Assembly: GCF_000006445.2 (NCBI RefSeq)
Contig: NC_006044.2
Location: 1 to 64,000, forward strand
Length of the DNA: 64,000 nt
Source of the DNA: Debaryomyces hansenii CBS767
Taxonomy: Eukaryota; Ascomycota; Pichiomycetes; Serinales; Debaryomycetaceae
Direction of reading: 5' to 3'
Part shown: piece after piece, positions 31,635 through 42,471 of the stretch
Layout of the letters: each line of letters opens with the position of its first letter
Position numbering within the stretch: position 1 is the first letter of the stretch
The notes under the pieces: model-generated
The model's input: only the letters and a program-made list of their open reading frames with translations
Databases searched by the model: none
Told to the model about the DNA's origin: nothing
Made by a program: the position numbers and the translations under genes

Positions 31635-31892
31635 TTAGTCAAGTAAGCTACTAAGTAAGCTATCAATCCCAGATCCAAGGTTGTTAATCAATGGATCAGT
31701 TAAGTCGTTGATATCAGCAAGAGTCGAGTTGACCAAAGACAGATCAACAGTTCCTTGAACGGTTTCCTCAATGTGGTTGAGAAGGGCCTCAACCTTAGAA
31801 AGGGTGTCAGATAAGACAGAAACGCCAAATACTGGCATGGCCATTAAAAAGAATGCCATAAGGATGTTAAGTGCGTTGAACAGGAATTTCAT
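31635..31892 (-). CDS. Small secreted cysteine-free peptide
   Basis: This 85-aa protein begins with a strong signal peptide (about 24 residues, ending near VFGVS). The mature part of about 60 residues is helical, leucine-rich and acidic, with heptad-like spacing and one N-glycosylation site (NST). It has no cysteine and no GPI signal. A clean ATG start, a strong signal peptide and empty flanks support a real gene. No family is recognised. It could be a secreted surface-active or signalling peptide, which is speculation. Confidence 0.65.
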   Translation of the reverse strand: MKFLFNALNILMAFFLMAMPVFGVSVLSDTLSKVEALLNHIEETVQGTVDLSLVNSTLADINDLTDPLINNLGSGIDSLLSSLLD

Positions 31893-33194
31893 ATTTGTTT
31901 TGTTATTTGTTGGAAGTTTTTGTTGAATTAATAATTCTAATGAACATAAAAGTATTTAGAAAACCAGTCAATTACTCTTAATTTATAGTACTCTATACTT
32001 TACTCTAATCCAATGTAATTTCAAAAAAATTATTGCTCTTATCATTTTAACGACCTTATCTTCATCTAGATATCGAATTGTTTGTATAATACAGTGTTTG
32101 CAATTTAGTATACCCATCAGCAAATCAAAGACACAAATTATTGATAGCGTGGTTAAAGACAATAAACGTAGACTTGTGATAGATTGACGGATAGAGCTTT
32201 TAATTTGCAACTGAGCAATATAGATAATAACACAATAAGAACAATGCTATCAAATATACTCGCGTTCTATTATTCTCTTATCTATGCAATTTGAATTAAG
32301 AACAAGCAAAAATTGCATGTGATGCTAATTTCTATTACGATTGATGGCATCGTGCTAACCAATGTTTATTGTAAATAGCTTCCCGGAGATTAAGAAGGCT
32401 TATTGTCTCTTATCTAAAATGTCTCGATAATCACAATAGAACTTTATAGATTATCGCTACAGACAAATAAAGAACCAAATTAGAGTATTGTTTTGCATAG
32501 AATTACAAGATATATCGTAATGATATCATTTTCAAGATTGTATAATCAATAAATCACTATCTTTTCAAGATATTTGCACTCCGAATAATTTAGTTTATCC
32601 TCGGTTTTCACATTGAACACTAAGAATCTAAATTTGACAACAAAGAAGATTGCAAAGTCATATTACTCACTCCTAGTTATTTTGTCGATAGGATCAAATA
32701 TGATAGTTTCATTTTCGTACTCACTTATATCAAAAGGAAAAAAAAAATTGTTTGTTTGGTTTGCTTCATTCAATGATTACATACCAAATTTCTCAAGATG
32801 AAAAGTTGAACAAAAGCGTTCATGAAGATTGAATAATGATCAAAACTAATTCTATTCGAGATTCTATTTATATTTGATGTGCTCAATGAAAAGTAGTACA
32901 GTATCGGATATTTTCAGTCACTGGTTCCCTTATTTTACATAGTCGTTGTGAAAAGATCCAAAAATAGAAAATATATCATCTGGAACATTATATCATATCA
33001 ACATCGAAAATTAGACTTTTACGGCCTTAATCTCGATATTACTTCTATAATTACATTATTTTTTTAATTAAACCCGTGCATTAATATCATGCCCTCGGGG
33101 GAGCAAGGTTTCTAGTACGTAATGCCATTTTATATAAATTACGTGGAACCAAATTATTTTCATGCCATAGTAGGAGGTACAGCTATAAGATAAA
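31893..33194. other. Long intergenic region
   Basis: Divergent upstream region for the small peptide gene (minus) and the broken secreted-protein gene (plus). Short frames carry no motif. No RNA gene is recognised. Confidence 0.5.
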
Positions 33195-33664
33195 ATGAAC
33201 TTGACACGATTTGTAATAATTACTTCCTATTTCGTATGTGCATACGCTCTGATTATGAATATTACTTTAATGGTAGAGTCCGAAGATGATATGGTTGATG
33301 GGAATAACCTTGCTTCTCTAAATGAAGGTGCTGGTGTTAATTTTTTTTCGTGGGATATAGAACACAACTATTAAAATATAATGGTGATAAAGAATTGCTA
33401 TATATAACAGTTGATAAGCACACAGATCAAGTATTTTCAGTATTCGCAGATGTTGCCATAATAGGTATTTATGATCCATATAATGTTTCTTTCGAAGATG
33501 ATTATTTGAAGATCAATGGCACTGTTGATGGGTTTTTCGCATGTAAGAACATTCCTTACGATCCAAATCATCTTTCGAAAAATTACTTTGCATTAATGCA
33601 TCTTCTTGATGATACGGCACCTGAAGGTTGTAAGCCTGTAAAAGTTAAAAGAAATATAATTTAG
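33195..33664 (+). pseudogene. Secreted or cell-surface protein, frameshifted in a T8 run
   Basis: The ATG at 33195 opens a signal-peptide-like start (MNLTRFVIITSYFVCAYALI) and runs into a T8 homopolymer at 33341-33348, after which the frame soon stops. The frame one base away continues for 104 codons to the TAA at 33662-33664, with Cys-containing sequence (GFFACKNIP and APEGCKPVKVKR) like small fungal cell-wall proteins. A single extra T would join them into a protein of about 156 residues. It is either a recent pseudogene, a slippage-prone phase-variable gene or a sequence error. Function is unknown. Confidence 0.65.
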
Positions 33665-33966
33665 GTTTTAATGACATATATTGGTCTTGATATATTTTAT
33701 AACATACTACTCTAGAAGTTATGTTTATCAAAGTTGGTGTTGAAATCAAGGAATATGAATTTATGCTACAATATGCTAAAATATAATTTAGCTCGTGATA
33801 TTGAAAATTTCTTATAAAGTATTATATGCAAAGCAGGAATAGGTAATGCTTTAAATCAATCATAACGTCGCTATTTTCAAAACATATCATTTATTCTAAT
33901 AAAAAAAAAATACGTCATCTATTATTAAATGATAAAATGATAAAGATTAAGGTACAATGCCGAGAT
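33665..33966. other. Short convergent intergenic region
   Basis: AT-rich with an A-run near 33900. Nothing else is recognised. Confidence 0.5.
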
Positions 33967-35064
33967 TTATTCGAAGCCATCTTCAATTTCAAATTCTCCA
34001 AGTCTGAATTTAACATTATTTTGTTTTAAATAATCTTTCTTGTCATGGTAATCTTTCACTCTACTACGAACGTAATCCGTCCCGACAATTGGTTTTATTT
34101 TTCTGTATAAGCCCAAATTTTTTAAAACAGGCGATTCAGCAATTTCTATTTTTGTATTGTCTCCAGGACGGACAAAGTAGAAAACCCCAATACGTGGTGC
34201 GTCAACCTGATCAGGAGGGGGTCTTACTACTCTATGAATGGTCGATTTAAAATATCCTCCGCTCCAAAAATTGAGAGTATCCCCGATATTGCATATTATT
34301 GCGCCTGGAACTGAAGGAACATATTTCCACTCGCCATTTGAAAGTCTTATTTGAAGACCTGAGACAACCTGATTGTAAAGTAAGGTTAAACTACCAAAGT
34401 CGGTGTGACCTCTTGCCCATGTGTTTTCCACTCTATCATCCTCCTCTTTTTCACGAGGATGATACTTCATGAATCTAAGATGATCATCACTTTGGTCATC
34501 ATATAAATGTCTGTCTACAAAATAATTTTCATCTAATTCTAATATCAAAGCAAATAGAACAAACAATTTCCTAGCAACTTCGAATGACTTTCTCGAAATA
34601 CCTTCCAACTCTTCTCTATATTCTTTGATAAAATCTTGTTTGAAAAACTCTTCGAAAAAACCTTGTTTAGTAAATTTGGCAATATTAAACGTTTCAACAT
34701 TATCGGGAACATCTGTGCCAAAAACACTTTTATTACCTTTTATCTTATAGCCGAAATAATTACCTTCCTCAAAATTTACCTCCTGCAACTTTTTTTCCTC
34801 TTCAGAATAATTATTAAAGAAAAACTCGCCTAGTGCAAACAGGCGATTCATTTCTTCTTCAGAGATCCCAGTTCCTGAAACAGTCCAAAATCCGTCTTTA
34901 TGAAGAGCTATTTTTAGCTGGGATGCTAGCTTTTCTTTTCCACCCGGCTTGTCAAATGTACTTATATCAATGTTAGTTAAATCAGCCCAGTCTAAATCAT
35001 ATTTTGTTTCATCTTGAGGAATCCATTCTTTAGGAATATTTTTTAGGTTTCTTTTCGTCACCAT
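33967..35064 (-). CDS. 2-oxoglutarate/Fe(II) oxygenase, isopenicillin-N-synthase-like
   Basis: This 365-aa protein has the two-part architecture of the family: an N-terminal DIOX_N-like region (DLTNIDISTFDKPGG) and a C-terminal 2OG-FeII domain. The iron ligands are visible as His-Thr-Asp (RGHTDFGSLTLL) and the distal His (STIHRVVRPP); an Arg in the following strand (APRIGVFYFVRPG) would bind 2-oxoglutarate. It is a soluble protein without targeting signals. Fungal relatives act on diverse small molecules, including thymine, flavonoids and gibberellin-type substrates, so the substrate cannot be given. The start is the first ATG. Confidence 0.9.
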   Translation of the reverse strand: MVTKRNLKNIPKEWIPQDETKYDLDWADLTNIDISTFDKPGGKEKLASQLKIALHKDGFWTVSGTGISEEEMNRLFALGEFFFNNYSEEEKKLQEVNFEEGNYFGYKIKGNKSVFGTDVPDNVETFNIAKFTKQGFFEEFFKQDFIKEYREELEGISRKSFEVARKLFVLFALILELDENYFVDRHLYDDQSDDHLRFMKYHPREKEEDDRVENTWARGHTDFGSLTLLYNQVVSGLQIRLSNGEWKYVPSVPGAIICNIGDTLNFWSGGYFKSTIHRVVRPPPDQVDAPRIGVFYFVRPGDNTKIEIAESPVLKNLGLYRKIKPIVGTDYVRSRVKDYHDKKDYLKQNNVKFRLGEFEIEDGFE

Positions 35065-35456
35065 TATATTTAAACAGATTTATACCAATTTTTTTTGTAT
35101 TTGTATAGATTTAAAATTAATTGCGAGAATATGATGTTAAAAATATTATTCAATAAAGAAAACTCTGATAATTGAGTATAAATGAGGCAAAAGATGTTAT
35201 TTCATATGGAAAACTTTCTATTGTTTTTATTTCATCAATTTACACATAATATTGTGTTATTATTGTTTATGATTAACTATGGCTCAAGTGTGGCTATATT
35301 CAAGCAATGTACATTGGATGTGGCTTCGATACTCTAATTTAAAATATCAACTGTAGGATTTGCTGAGAAAATACTTCATGAGTTGTTGACTGATTCTGTT
35401 TTTGTTTTTTCTTAACTTGTTAAGAAGTGATTTGCCTTGTTAGGGGAAATAATATA
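35065..35456. other. Divergent promoter region
   Basis: Region between the oxygenase (minus) and the permease (plus). No specific site is recognised. Confidence 0.5.
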
Positions 35457-37020
35457 ATGGTTGCAAAAAAGACGGATGAAATTCAGTCCATAAAAATCAG
35501 CAACGCGAAAGAAGAAACAGAAATAAATACCATTCAACATGATATTGAAGATGAAGAGCTACAATATAAAAGGATTCTTCGTAAGATAGATTATAGATTA
35601 ATTGTTGTCTATTCAATTTCTTACATTTTTACACAAATTAATAAGGGTAATATATCAAATGTTGCTATTCTCAATCTTGAATCAGGTCATAACATTAAGA
35701 AAGAACTAGGTAACCTTAACTCTCAAGAATGGGCGTGGTGTCTTTCAGCGTTTTACTATCCATATCTATTTTTTGAACCTTTATTTACCATGCTAGCCAA
35801 AAAGTTCACACCAAGAATTTGGCAATCAAGAATAATGATTTCATGGGGAATTGTTTCGATACTACAAGCAACGGCTTTTAATTTCTCTGGAATGATAGCA
35901 TCTAGATTTTTTCTTGGATTTTTCGAAGCTTCGTGGTACACTACAGTTTTATATCACCTATCATTTTTTTATAAACCACGAGAGTTACCTAAAAGAATAG
36001 CGTTTTTCTATTCTTTTGGCATGCTAAGCGGTGCATTTAGCGGGATATTGGCTTATGGTATCTCATTTCTTGATCAGATTCAAGGTTTGAGTGGTTGGAA
36101 ATGGGTATTTATCTTTGAAGGTATACCGACTATTATCATTGGAATATATACTTCTTTATTTTTACCGAATTACGTAGAGGATTCTAAATTCTTGAATATC
36201 GACGAAAAAAGTATAGTATTATCTAAACTTCCTTCATCGTCTCCGAGGAAGGAAGATAGTGCCTTTGACTCGAATGAGATTAAACTGCTTCTTAAGGATC
36301 CGACTTTCTATACCTACTCTTGCATATGGCTTTTTCAAGGGTTAGGTGGATGGGGAATTTCATTCGTATTACCTACAATAGTTTATGAACTTGGATTTAC
36401 AAGCACTGCTAATACACAATTGATGCAATTGCCACCATCAATAGCTGGATTTATTTTACTTAATTTACTTGGCCACTTAATTCATAAAAGAAAATTGAAG
36501 CCATTTCCAACGTCATTTGTTTTGTCCTTTGTTCAAATTCTATGTTATATTATATTACTAACTATAAATAATAGTATTGGAAAGTATGCTATGTTGGTTA
36601 TTGCGTAAGTAAACCTTTTTATTAGATGAGGTAATCGAAACCTTTCTTGCTGTTATACATCTATAATAATACAATTCTCTTCGGAGAAATTCTGGGCATT
36701 ACTAACTACAATAATTTAGGACCCTGATATCAAATTCACTTTACCCTATTATGTGGCCTGATAGAATAAGAGTAATTAAAGGAACATCATCCGCAGGTCT
36801 TGCAATTGGTTTTACTAATGCTTCAACCCAATTGATGGGGTTAATTGGTCCAGTAATCTACCAATCTAAATTCGGTCCGTCTTATCATGTTTCTTATGGG
36901 TGCTCTATAGCTCTATGCTCAGTTTCATTCATATTTATTGGAATTACCTGGCATTTGGTATCTAGGTCTGGTATACTCGAAACTGAAGGCGCAATGGTCT
37001 CTGATGATGAACTGCTATAA
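35457..37020 (+). CDS. Dal5-family (ACS) MFS permease, spliced
   Basis: I predict join(35457..36604, 36720..37020), 482 aa. The intron has donor GTAAGT, a perfect TACTAAC branch site and acceptor TTTAG, and splicing keeps phase and joins the last helices. The ATG at 35457 is the first ATG in the frame. The protein starts with an acidic cytosolic segment and the RKIDYRLIVVYSISYIF signature of anion:cation symporters of the Dal5/Tna1 group, then 12 predicted helices. The family takes up allantoate, ureidosuccinate, nicotinate, pantothenate, biotin-precursor-like anions or dipeptides; the substrate here is not predictable. Confidence 0.88.
36605..36719 (+). other. Predicted spliceosomal intron
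   Basis: 115 nt, GTAAGT donor, TACTAAC branch at 36700-36706, TTTAG acceptor. It interrupts a codon (phase 2), and splicing extends the permease frame. Confidence 0.93.
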
Positions 37021-37358
37021 ATCAACTTTTCAAACTCTAATGTTAATGATAAAAATTATCTCCAACCCTCAGTTATGCTTCAAAGCAAACATAACCAATA
37101 ATTTGAATATGAAAGACATATATCAAAAGTCAAAGAATATATTATTTTATTTCTATTTTTTGTAAGATATTTTCAGGCTCATAATGTCAGAAAACAGAAT
37201 ATACTCCTACTACTACTTAGAATATGACAACTGTGTTTGAATTTCCCAAGATCCATTCCTCTATATACTAAACAACCTAACTATATTCATGGATAGTGTT
37301 CATTAAATTATATATGTTTCAGAATATTGTAGACTTTAAAATTATTATTTATCCATTC
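37021..37358. other. Convergent intergenic region
   Basis: AT-rich 3' region between two genes. Nothing else is recognised. Confidence 0.5.
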
Positions 37359-39005
37359 TTAAATTTCCTCGACATGAAGAGTTTCATTAGTTTTTTCATT
37401 AGCAGCAACATTCTTAAAAGTTTCTTCATTTTCTCTTGAAGAAAAAGTTTCGTGGCTCCCAAAATTTCTTAAGGGAACTTTGTTAAAATACATTTCATCT
37501 ACTTCTTCAAGGGTCCTATTTGCAGTTTCGGGTACACAGAAATAAAAGTATACCCAAAAGAGAAGTGAAAACCCGGCGAAAATGAACATCGTACTGGCAC
37601 CCAAGTTTCCTTCGTCTGGATTAAATATGTATGGTAAAACGAAGGACCATACCATCCCCGCTATATTGGTCGATGAGAGTGCAAGACCAATAGTTTTGGT
37701 TCTTAATGCACTTGTAGGGTTTTCAGAGGCAATTGGATAACATACAGAACCTAGACCAAAGTTGTAAAAAAACCCATACATCATCATAAATGATATTGTA
37801 GCTTTTAATGCTTGGTCATTATCTTTCACTAAACCTGTGCCTCCAATTATGAAATCGACGACAATAATAGTTCCCACACCATAAAGGATATTAGTTCTTC
37901 TTCCAAATCTATCAACAACAAACAATGTAGCCACACACCCAGCAATGGACAAAAGTTGGGCACCAATAGTGTATTTAAAAGATTCAGAATCCGATAAACC
38001 TGCTAATTGGAACCAATATGTTGTATAATTACCTGTAAAATATACACCAGAAAATGGACAGAATATAAATGGAACGGACGCGACCATGGTTCTTTTCAAA
38101 TTATTACCTTTAAAACAATCCAAGAATGTACAGCTATCTGCCGATGTTTGTGATTCTTTTATCGTATTTATGACAACGGCCATTTGTTGTTGAATTGATA
38201 CAGGATCTTTTAATAACTTTTCATAGCAAGCCTCTGCTTTTTCGGTCTTTCCTTTTAATATATAATACGTAGGGGAATCTGGGACAAATAATAGTGTAAT
38301 TAAGGAGATAGCAGAAAATCCCCATTGGGCAGCAAAAATGGATCTATACGCCCAAGAATCTAGCCTATCACTCTCAGAATAGTTGATAATGAAACAAACT
38401 AACGGACCAATCGAGAATGAAATATTACAAAGTGCTGTAGATGCACCTCTTAAAGCAAAAGGTGTAATATCTGCCACATATGAGACAATGGACGCTTGTA
38501 TAATACCCAAACATAATCCATTCATTGTTTTTCCAGCTAAAAATGTTTGGATTGTAGTGGCAGCAAATTCGATACCTATGAAGGCTGTTGATACAAGTAT
38601 GGATACATATATGACCCACTTCTTACCAAAATGATCAGCTAACCAAGATCCTGTCCACTGTCCAATAATTTGCGCAGCCAAGGGCACACCAGAAATAGCA
38701 GATTGCCATTGTGCTTCAAGAACATATGAACCATCAGGTTGTATAACACCGAAGTGTTTTCTAAACATAGAAATGGAAATAACAATTCCTCCTGCCTGCG
38801 ATTCAAATGATGTTAAAACTAAGGTGAAGATCATTACGCCGATACAAAAGCATGCAAAGGGGAACTTTTTAATCGTTTCCCATTTAGAAGTATGTGAATC
38901 AATATACTCAGTATAATGGGCAGTAGTTATAACTTCTTGTTCCATGTTTACTGGAGTTTGTACCTTGTCTTGTGTCGTACCAATCATATCAACTTTCTCG
39001 GTCAT
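37359..39005 (-). CDS. MFS sugar/polyol transporter
   Basis: 548 aa from the first ATG (39003-39005). It has 12 predicted helices with sugar-porter signatures: DHFGKKWV after helix 2, a duplicated DRFGRRTN after helix 8 and PETANRTLEE at the C-terminus, a variant of PETKGRTLEE. It belongs to the plasma-membrane fungal sugar porters and looks closer to alpha-glucoside/maltose-type or generic sugar-porter members than to hexose Hxt proteins. It heads a cluster of sugar/polyol enzymes and is divergent from 39397 across a promoter with CGGCTAA/CGGTTAA motifs. A pentose, polyol or glycoside as cargo is plausible but unproven. Confidence 0.9.
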   Translation of the reverse strand: MTEKVDMIGTTQDKVQTPVNMEQEVITTAHYTEYIDSHTSKWETIKKFPFACFCIGVMIFTLVLTSFESQAGGIVISISMFRKHFGVIQPDGSYVLEAQWQSAISGVPLAAQIIGQWTGSWLADHFGKKWVIYVSILVSTAFIGIEFAATTIQTFLAGKTMNGLCLGIIQASIVSYVADITPFALRGASTALCNISFSIGPLVCFIINYSESDRLDSWAYRSIFAAQWGFSAISLITLLFVPDSPTYYILKGKTEKAEACYEKLLKDPVSIQQQMAVVINTIKESQTSADSCTFLDCFKGNNLKRTMVASVPFIFCPFSGVYFTGNYTTYWFQLAGLSDSESFKYTIGAQLLSIAGCVATLFVVDRFGRRTNILYGVGTIIVVDFIIGGTGLVKDNDQALKATISFMMMYGFFYNFGLGSVCYPIASENPTSALRTKTIGLALSSTNIAGMVWSFVLPYIFNPDEGNLGASTMFIFAGFSLLFWVYFYFCVPETANRTLEEVDEMYFNKVPLRNFGSHETFSSRENEETFKNVAANEKTNETLHVEEI

Positions 39006-39396
39006 CGTAAAAATACGTGTTGAATAATGGTGGATAAAATTCAAAGCATTATGAAGAATATAAGTTCTTTATATATTGTTCAGATTGTTACTATATACCA
39101 CTTGTTATTGAAAATTTAAGAGGCTATTTTGATTTAACCGTACAAATTTTCTGGAGAGTGAACAATTGTAAAAAATAATCTTAACCGCATTTTACGGATA
39201 ATCAATTTGTGGAGAAGCTAGGAAGATTAGCGCTACGTAATTTGGCGCTACGTTGACCTATATTTGAGCGGCTAATTTACCACGCGCAATCTCCAACAGT
39301 GCGGTTAAGTTTAATCAGGTTTCAATAAATAATTTTTATAAAGCTCCTAAATTAGATCTAATGGATGAAATTTGTTCACCATATCTATTTGATATT
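39006..39396. promoter_or_regulatory. Divergent promoter with CGG(C/T)TAA motifs
   Basis: Shared upstream region of the transporter and the Sde182-like gene. Motif hits: TTAACCG at 39134-39140 and 39181-39187, CGGCTAA at 39269-39275, CGGTTAA at 39302-39308, and a related TTAGCGCTACG starting at 39227. TTAACCGCA at 39181 and TGCGGTTAA at 39300 are exact reverse complements. Similar motifs occur in the other cluster promoters. Confidence 0.6.
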
Positions 39397-40923
39397 ATGA
39401 AAGCTTCAACTTTATTTTTACTCTTTCAACTAGTATATTTTAACGTCGCTTCGTGCTTTATACTAGACAAGGACTACAAACCTAACATATTCGTTCTAAC
39501 AGATATTAGTAACGAACCAGATGATGCTCAATCACTTGTTAGATTATTGTTATATTCTAATGAGTTATCAATAAAAGGAATTGTTGCTACCACATCTTAT
39601 TGGCTAAATTATACTGTTCACGACGAAGATATTTATCCTATATTAGACGCTTATGAAAAAGTACATCCTAATTTGTTGAAACATTCCATAGGTTATCCAA
39701 GTCCTGATTATCTTAGAAGTATCGTCAGCATTGGTCATCCTGTTTATGGATTAGATGCATTTAACTATAACGAAATCAGTGAAGGTGCGAAGAACTTAAT
39801 TGCAGCAGTTGATAATACCAATCTTAATGAAAGAATGTTTGTTCTTGTGTGGGGTGGTGCAGCTGTTTTAGCAGAAGCTTTGAAACACATTTCCTCTAGA
39901 CCTGAGCAGGCTATTGAACAATTTGTTCTGAAGTTGGGAGTTTATTCTATTTCGGATCAAGATGATGCAGGCCCATGGATTAGGAACAAGTTTCCCTCAC
40001 TTTTATACATTTCCTCAGTTCATGGCTTTAATCAATATGGTCTTTCAACATGGGTGGGAATTTCAGGAGAGAAATATAACCCATTTGACTTTGGGGGACC
40101 AGATACATCATTAGTAACAAAAGAGTGGTTAAATGAGAACATCCGATCTGTGGGACCACTAGGTGCTGTATATCCTGAGCCCATGTTTATAATGGAAGGT
40201 GATACGCCTGCAACATTATTTGTTCTACCAAACGGCTTAAATGTACCAGAAAATCCCAATTTTGGTAGTTGGGGAGGAAGGTATTCTTTATTTGATCAAA
40301 GTGGTAGATCTAACCACTATGCAGATGCTACTGATTATGTAGTGGGTCAAGATAATCGTACGCATGTAAGCAACAAGGCCACCATATGGAGATGGAGAGA
40401 AGCGTATCAAAATGATTTTGCTGCTCGAATGCAATGGACAATAGTTGATTTTGAATCGGCTGTACATGCTCCTATCATTGTCGTTAATAAGACAAATAGT
40501 GTAAAACCGTTTTCAGTTGAAGCCTCTGTTGAAAGTAAAATTTTCTTAGATGCATCAGAGAGTTATGACTTAAACAACCGTCCACTCTCCTTTAAGTGGT
40601 TTCACTATAGGGATGTTACATTGACTCAAGGAAACATTGAAGAGGTACCCGAAATTGAGATTAATAAGCTAAATGAAGATGGTTCCGTTATCTCATTTAC
40701 GACTCCATCTTTTAGTCAAGCCTGCTTGAATATTTTTGGCAGACCAAATATATCAGGTTGTAAATCTTACCATATTATTTTAGAAGTAACTAATAACGGT
40801 ACACCAGCTTTAAGATCTTACCGAAGATTCATTATCTATACCGATAAAGGAGAGGAAGAAATACAAGAAGTTGAATTTAAACAATCTTTCTTTAATGCAG
40901 AAAATAAACATGATGAGCTTTAA
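39397..40923 (+). CDS. Secreted Sde182/DUF1593 nucleoside-hydrolase-like protein
   Basis: 508 aa from the ATG at 39397, chosen because a signal peptide starts there; an in-frame ATG at 39361 would add 12 residues. The N-terminal domain opens with VLTDISNEPDDAQSLVRLLL, matching the PF07632 variant of the nucleoside-hydrolase calcium-binding Asp motif. The C-terminal part (about residue 370 on) is beta-rich, as in the Sde182 C-terminal domain. Several N-glycosylation sites fit secretion. Bacterial relatives are linked to cell-wall polysaccharide binding, and a hydrolytic activity on a sugar conjugate is conceivable. Position beside a sugar transporter suggests that it releases or senses an external sugar. 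Confidence 0.88.
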   Translation: MKASTLFLLFQLVYFNVASCFILDKDYKPNIFVLTDISNEPDDAQSLVRLLLYSNELSIKGIVATTSYWLNYTVHDEDIYPILDAYEKVHPNLLKHSIGYPSPDYLRSIVSIGHPVYGLDAFNYNEISEGAKNLIAAVDNTNLNERMFVLVWGGAAVLAEALKHISSRPEQAIEQFVLKLGVYSISDQDDAGPWIRNKFPSLLYISSVHGFNQYGLSTWVGISGEKYNPFDFGGPDTSLVTKEWLNENIRSVGPLGAVYPEPMFIMEGDTPATLFVLPNGLNVPENPNFGSWGGRYSLFDQSGRSNHYADATDYVVGQDNRTHVSNKATIWRWREAYQNDFAARMQWTIVDFESAVHAPIIVVNKTNSVKPFSVEASVESKIFLDASESYDLNNRPLSFKWFHYRDVTLTQGNIEEVPEIEINKLNEDGSVISFTTPSFSQACLNIFGRPNISGCKSYHIILEVTNNGTPALRSYRRFIIYTDKGEEEIQEVEFKQSFFNAENKHDEL

Positions 40924-41256
40924 TTAAGTACTTAATAGGATAAACGTATAGATACAAAGAAAAATCTACGATAACAAAATCAAAAGCACAATTGTAACTA
41001 ATATTGATTCGATTCTGAATTATCCTGTAAGATTTTAAGGTCTCCAGTAAAAAGGGATTATTGCGATAGCGCGTAAAATCTTGTTCAACGCAAGAAGCAA
41101 TTCGCAACAAAAATTATCCGGCTAATATTCCTATAATTAGTAATATAACCGAAATGTACAGGATAGTCTTGGATTAATCTATTTAAATGAAGAGTATTGC
41201 CAAACAGTTGATTAAATCTTTTAAGATCATAAAAATAATTGGAAAAAATATCAAAA
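40924..41256. promoter_or_regulatory. Promoter with CGGCTAA motif
   Basis: Upstream of the reductase gene. CGGCTAA lies at 41119-41125, within ATCCGGCTAATA. It shares the CGGCTAATA extension with the promoter at 48168. Confidence 0.55.
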
Positions 41257-42258
41257 ATGGCCGAAACTATAACTAAAACTCAACCACAAAGCCTTAAACT
41301 CAGATCTGGCTTCGAATTACCACAAGTTGGCTTTGGTTTATGGAAAATTCCAAAAGATAAGACCGCACAAGTTGTGCATGATGCAATTAAATGCGGGTAT
41401 AGAAATTTTGATGGTGCTTATGACTATCAAAATGAAGAAGAAGCTGGGGAAGGTATCAGAAAGGCAATTTCTGACGGGCTAGTAACTAGAGACGAAATCT
41501 TTGTAACAACCAAGCTATGGAACAATTACCACTCTAAAGAGAATGTCTTCAAATCAGCCAAATGGCAGAACGAAGCTTGGGGATTAGGCTACATTGACTT
41601 GTACTTAATGCATTTCCCCATTGCCTTAAAGTATGTGGATCCTAAGGAAAACCAATACCCAGCTTGGTGGGCAGATAAGGAAATGACTATTGTACAACCT
41701 GATAGAGTTCCAATTAGAGAAACATGGGAGGCAATGGAATCATTGGTAGATTTAGGAATTGCAAGATCGATTGGAGTTAGCAATTTCCAGGCACAAGCAA
41801 TCTACGATATTTTGACATATAATAGCTTACCAATCTCAGCTTTACAGGTGGAACATCACCCGTATTTGGTTCAACCAGAATTATTTCAACTATGCCAAGA
41901 ACAGAATATTGCCTTTATTGCTTACTCGTCGTATGGACCACAATCATTTCTTGAACTTCCTGGATCATTCTCTGAGTTGGCAAATGATATTACTCCATTA
42001 TTTCAAAATAAAACTATTTTATCGATTGCCTCGACCCATAAAAAGTCCCCCGCTCAAGTATTGTTGAGGTGGGCCACTCAAAGAGGCGTTGTAGTTATTC
42101 CAAAAGCTTCATCGCAAACCCATTTAGAACAAAACTTACAGTTAGACTTTGATTTATCAGAGGATCAAATAAATTCCATTTCGAAGTTAGACATTGGATT
42201 GAGATTCAATGACCCTGGGTTCTACTTAAAGAGTCATCCATTACATATATTTGCTTAG
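41257..42258 (+). CDS. Aldo-keto reductase, xylose-reductase-like
   Basis: 333 aa from the ATG at 41257; an upstream non-ATG extension adds nothing. The AKR tetrad is present: Asp52, Tyr57, Lys86, His119. The overall match is to yeast D-xylose/aldose reductases (AKR2B), which reduce xylose or arabinose to the polyol. The cofactor loop reads Lys283-Ala-Ser-Ser-Gln-Thr-His289, whereas Candida/Scheffersomyces xylose reductases have Lys-Ser-Asn-x-x-x-Arg. The usual 2'-phosphate-binding Arg is His here, which could weaken NADPH preference. It is convergent with the zinc dehydrogenase at 42472. Together they would turn an aldose into a ketose via a polyol. Confidence 0.9.
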   Translation: MAETITKTQPQSLKLRSGFELPQVGFGLWKIPKDKTAQVVHDAIKCGYRNFDGAYDYQNEEEAGEGIRKAISDGLVTRDEIFVTTKLWNNYHSKENVFKSAKWQNEAWGLGYIDLYLMHFPIALKYVDPKENQYPAWWADKEMTIVQPDRVPIRETWEAMESLVDLGIARSIGVSNFQAQAIYDILTYNSLPISALQVEHHPYLVQPELFQLCQEQNIAFIAYSSYGPQSFLELPGSFSELANDITPLFQNKTILSIASTHKKSPAQVLLRWATQRGVVVIPKASSQTHLEQNLQLDFDLSEDQINSISKLDIGLRFNDPGFYLKSHPLHIFA

Positions 42259-42471
42259 AGTTTTTTAGTAGTAATAGCCTATAAATCTAATTCAACTTTG
42301 AATAGAGTTACTGACGCAGTAAATTAGCATATATAAATTAGTTCTAATAGTCTTTACTTTCAATTTAATTTCGGTACTTATTACAAGTAGTTCTACAATC
42401 GTAAGAAATGATGGCCAACTATTACTCAAGTTCATATACGTAATTCTATAAAATTCAGATACAGAATATTG

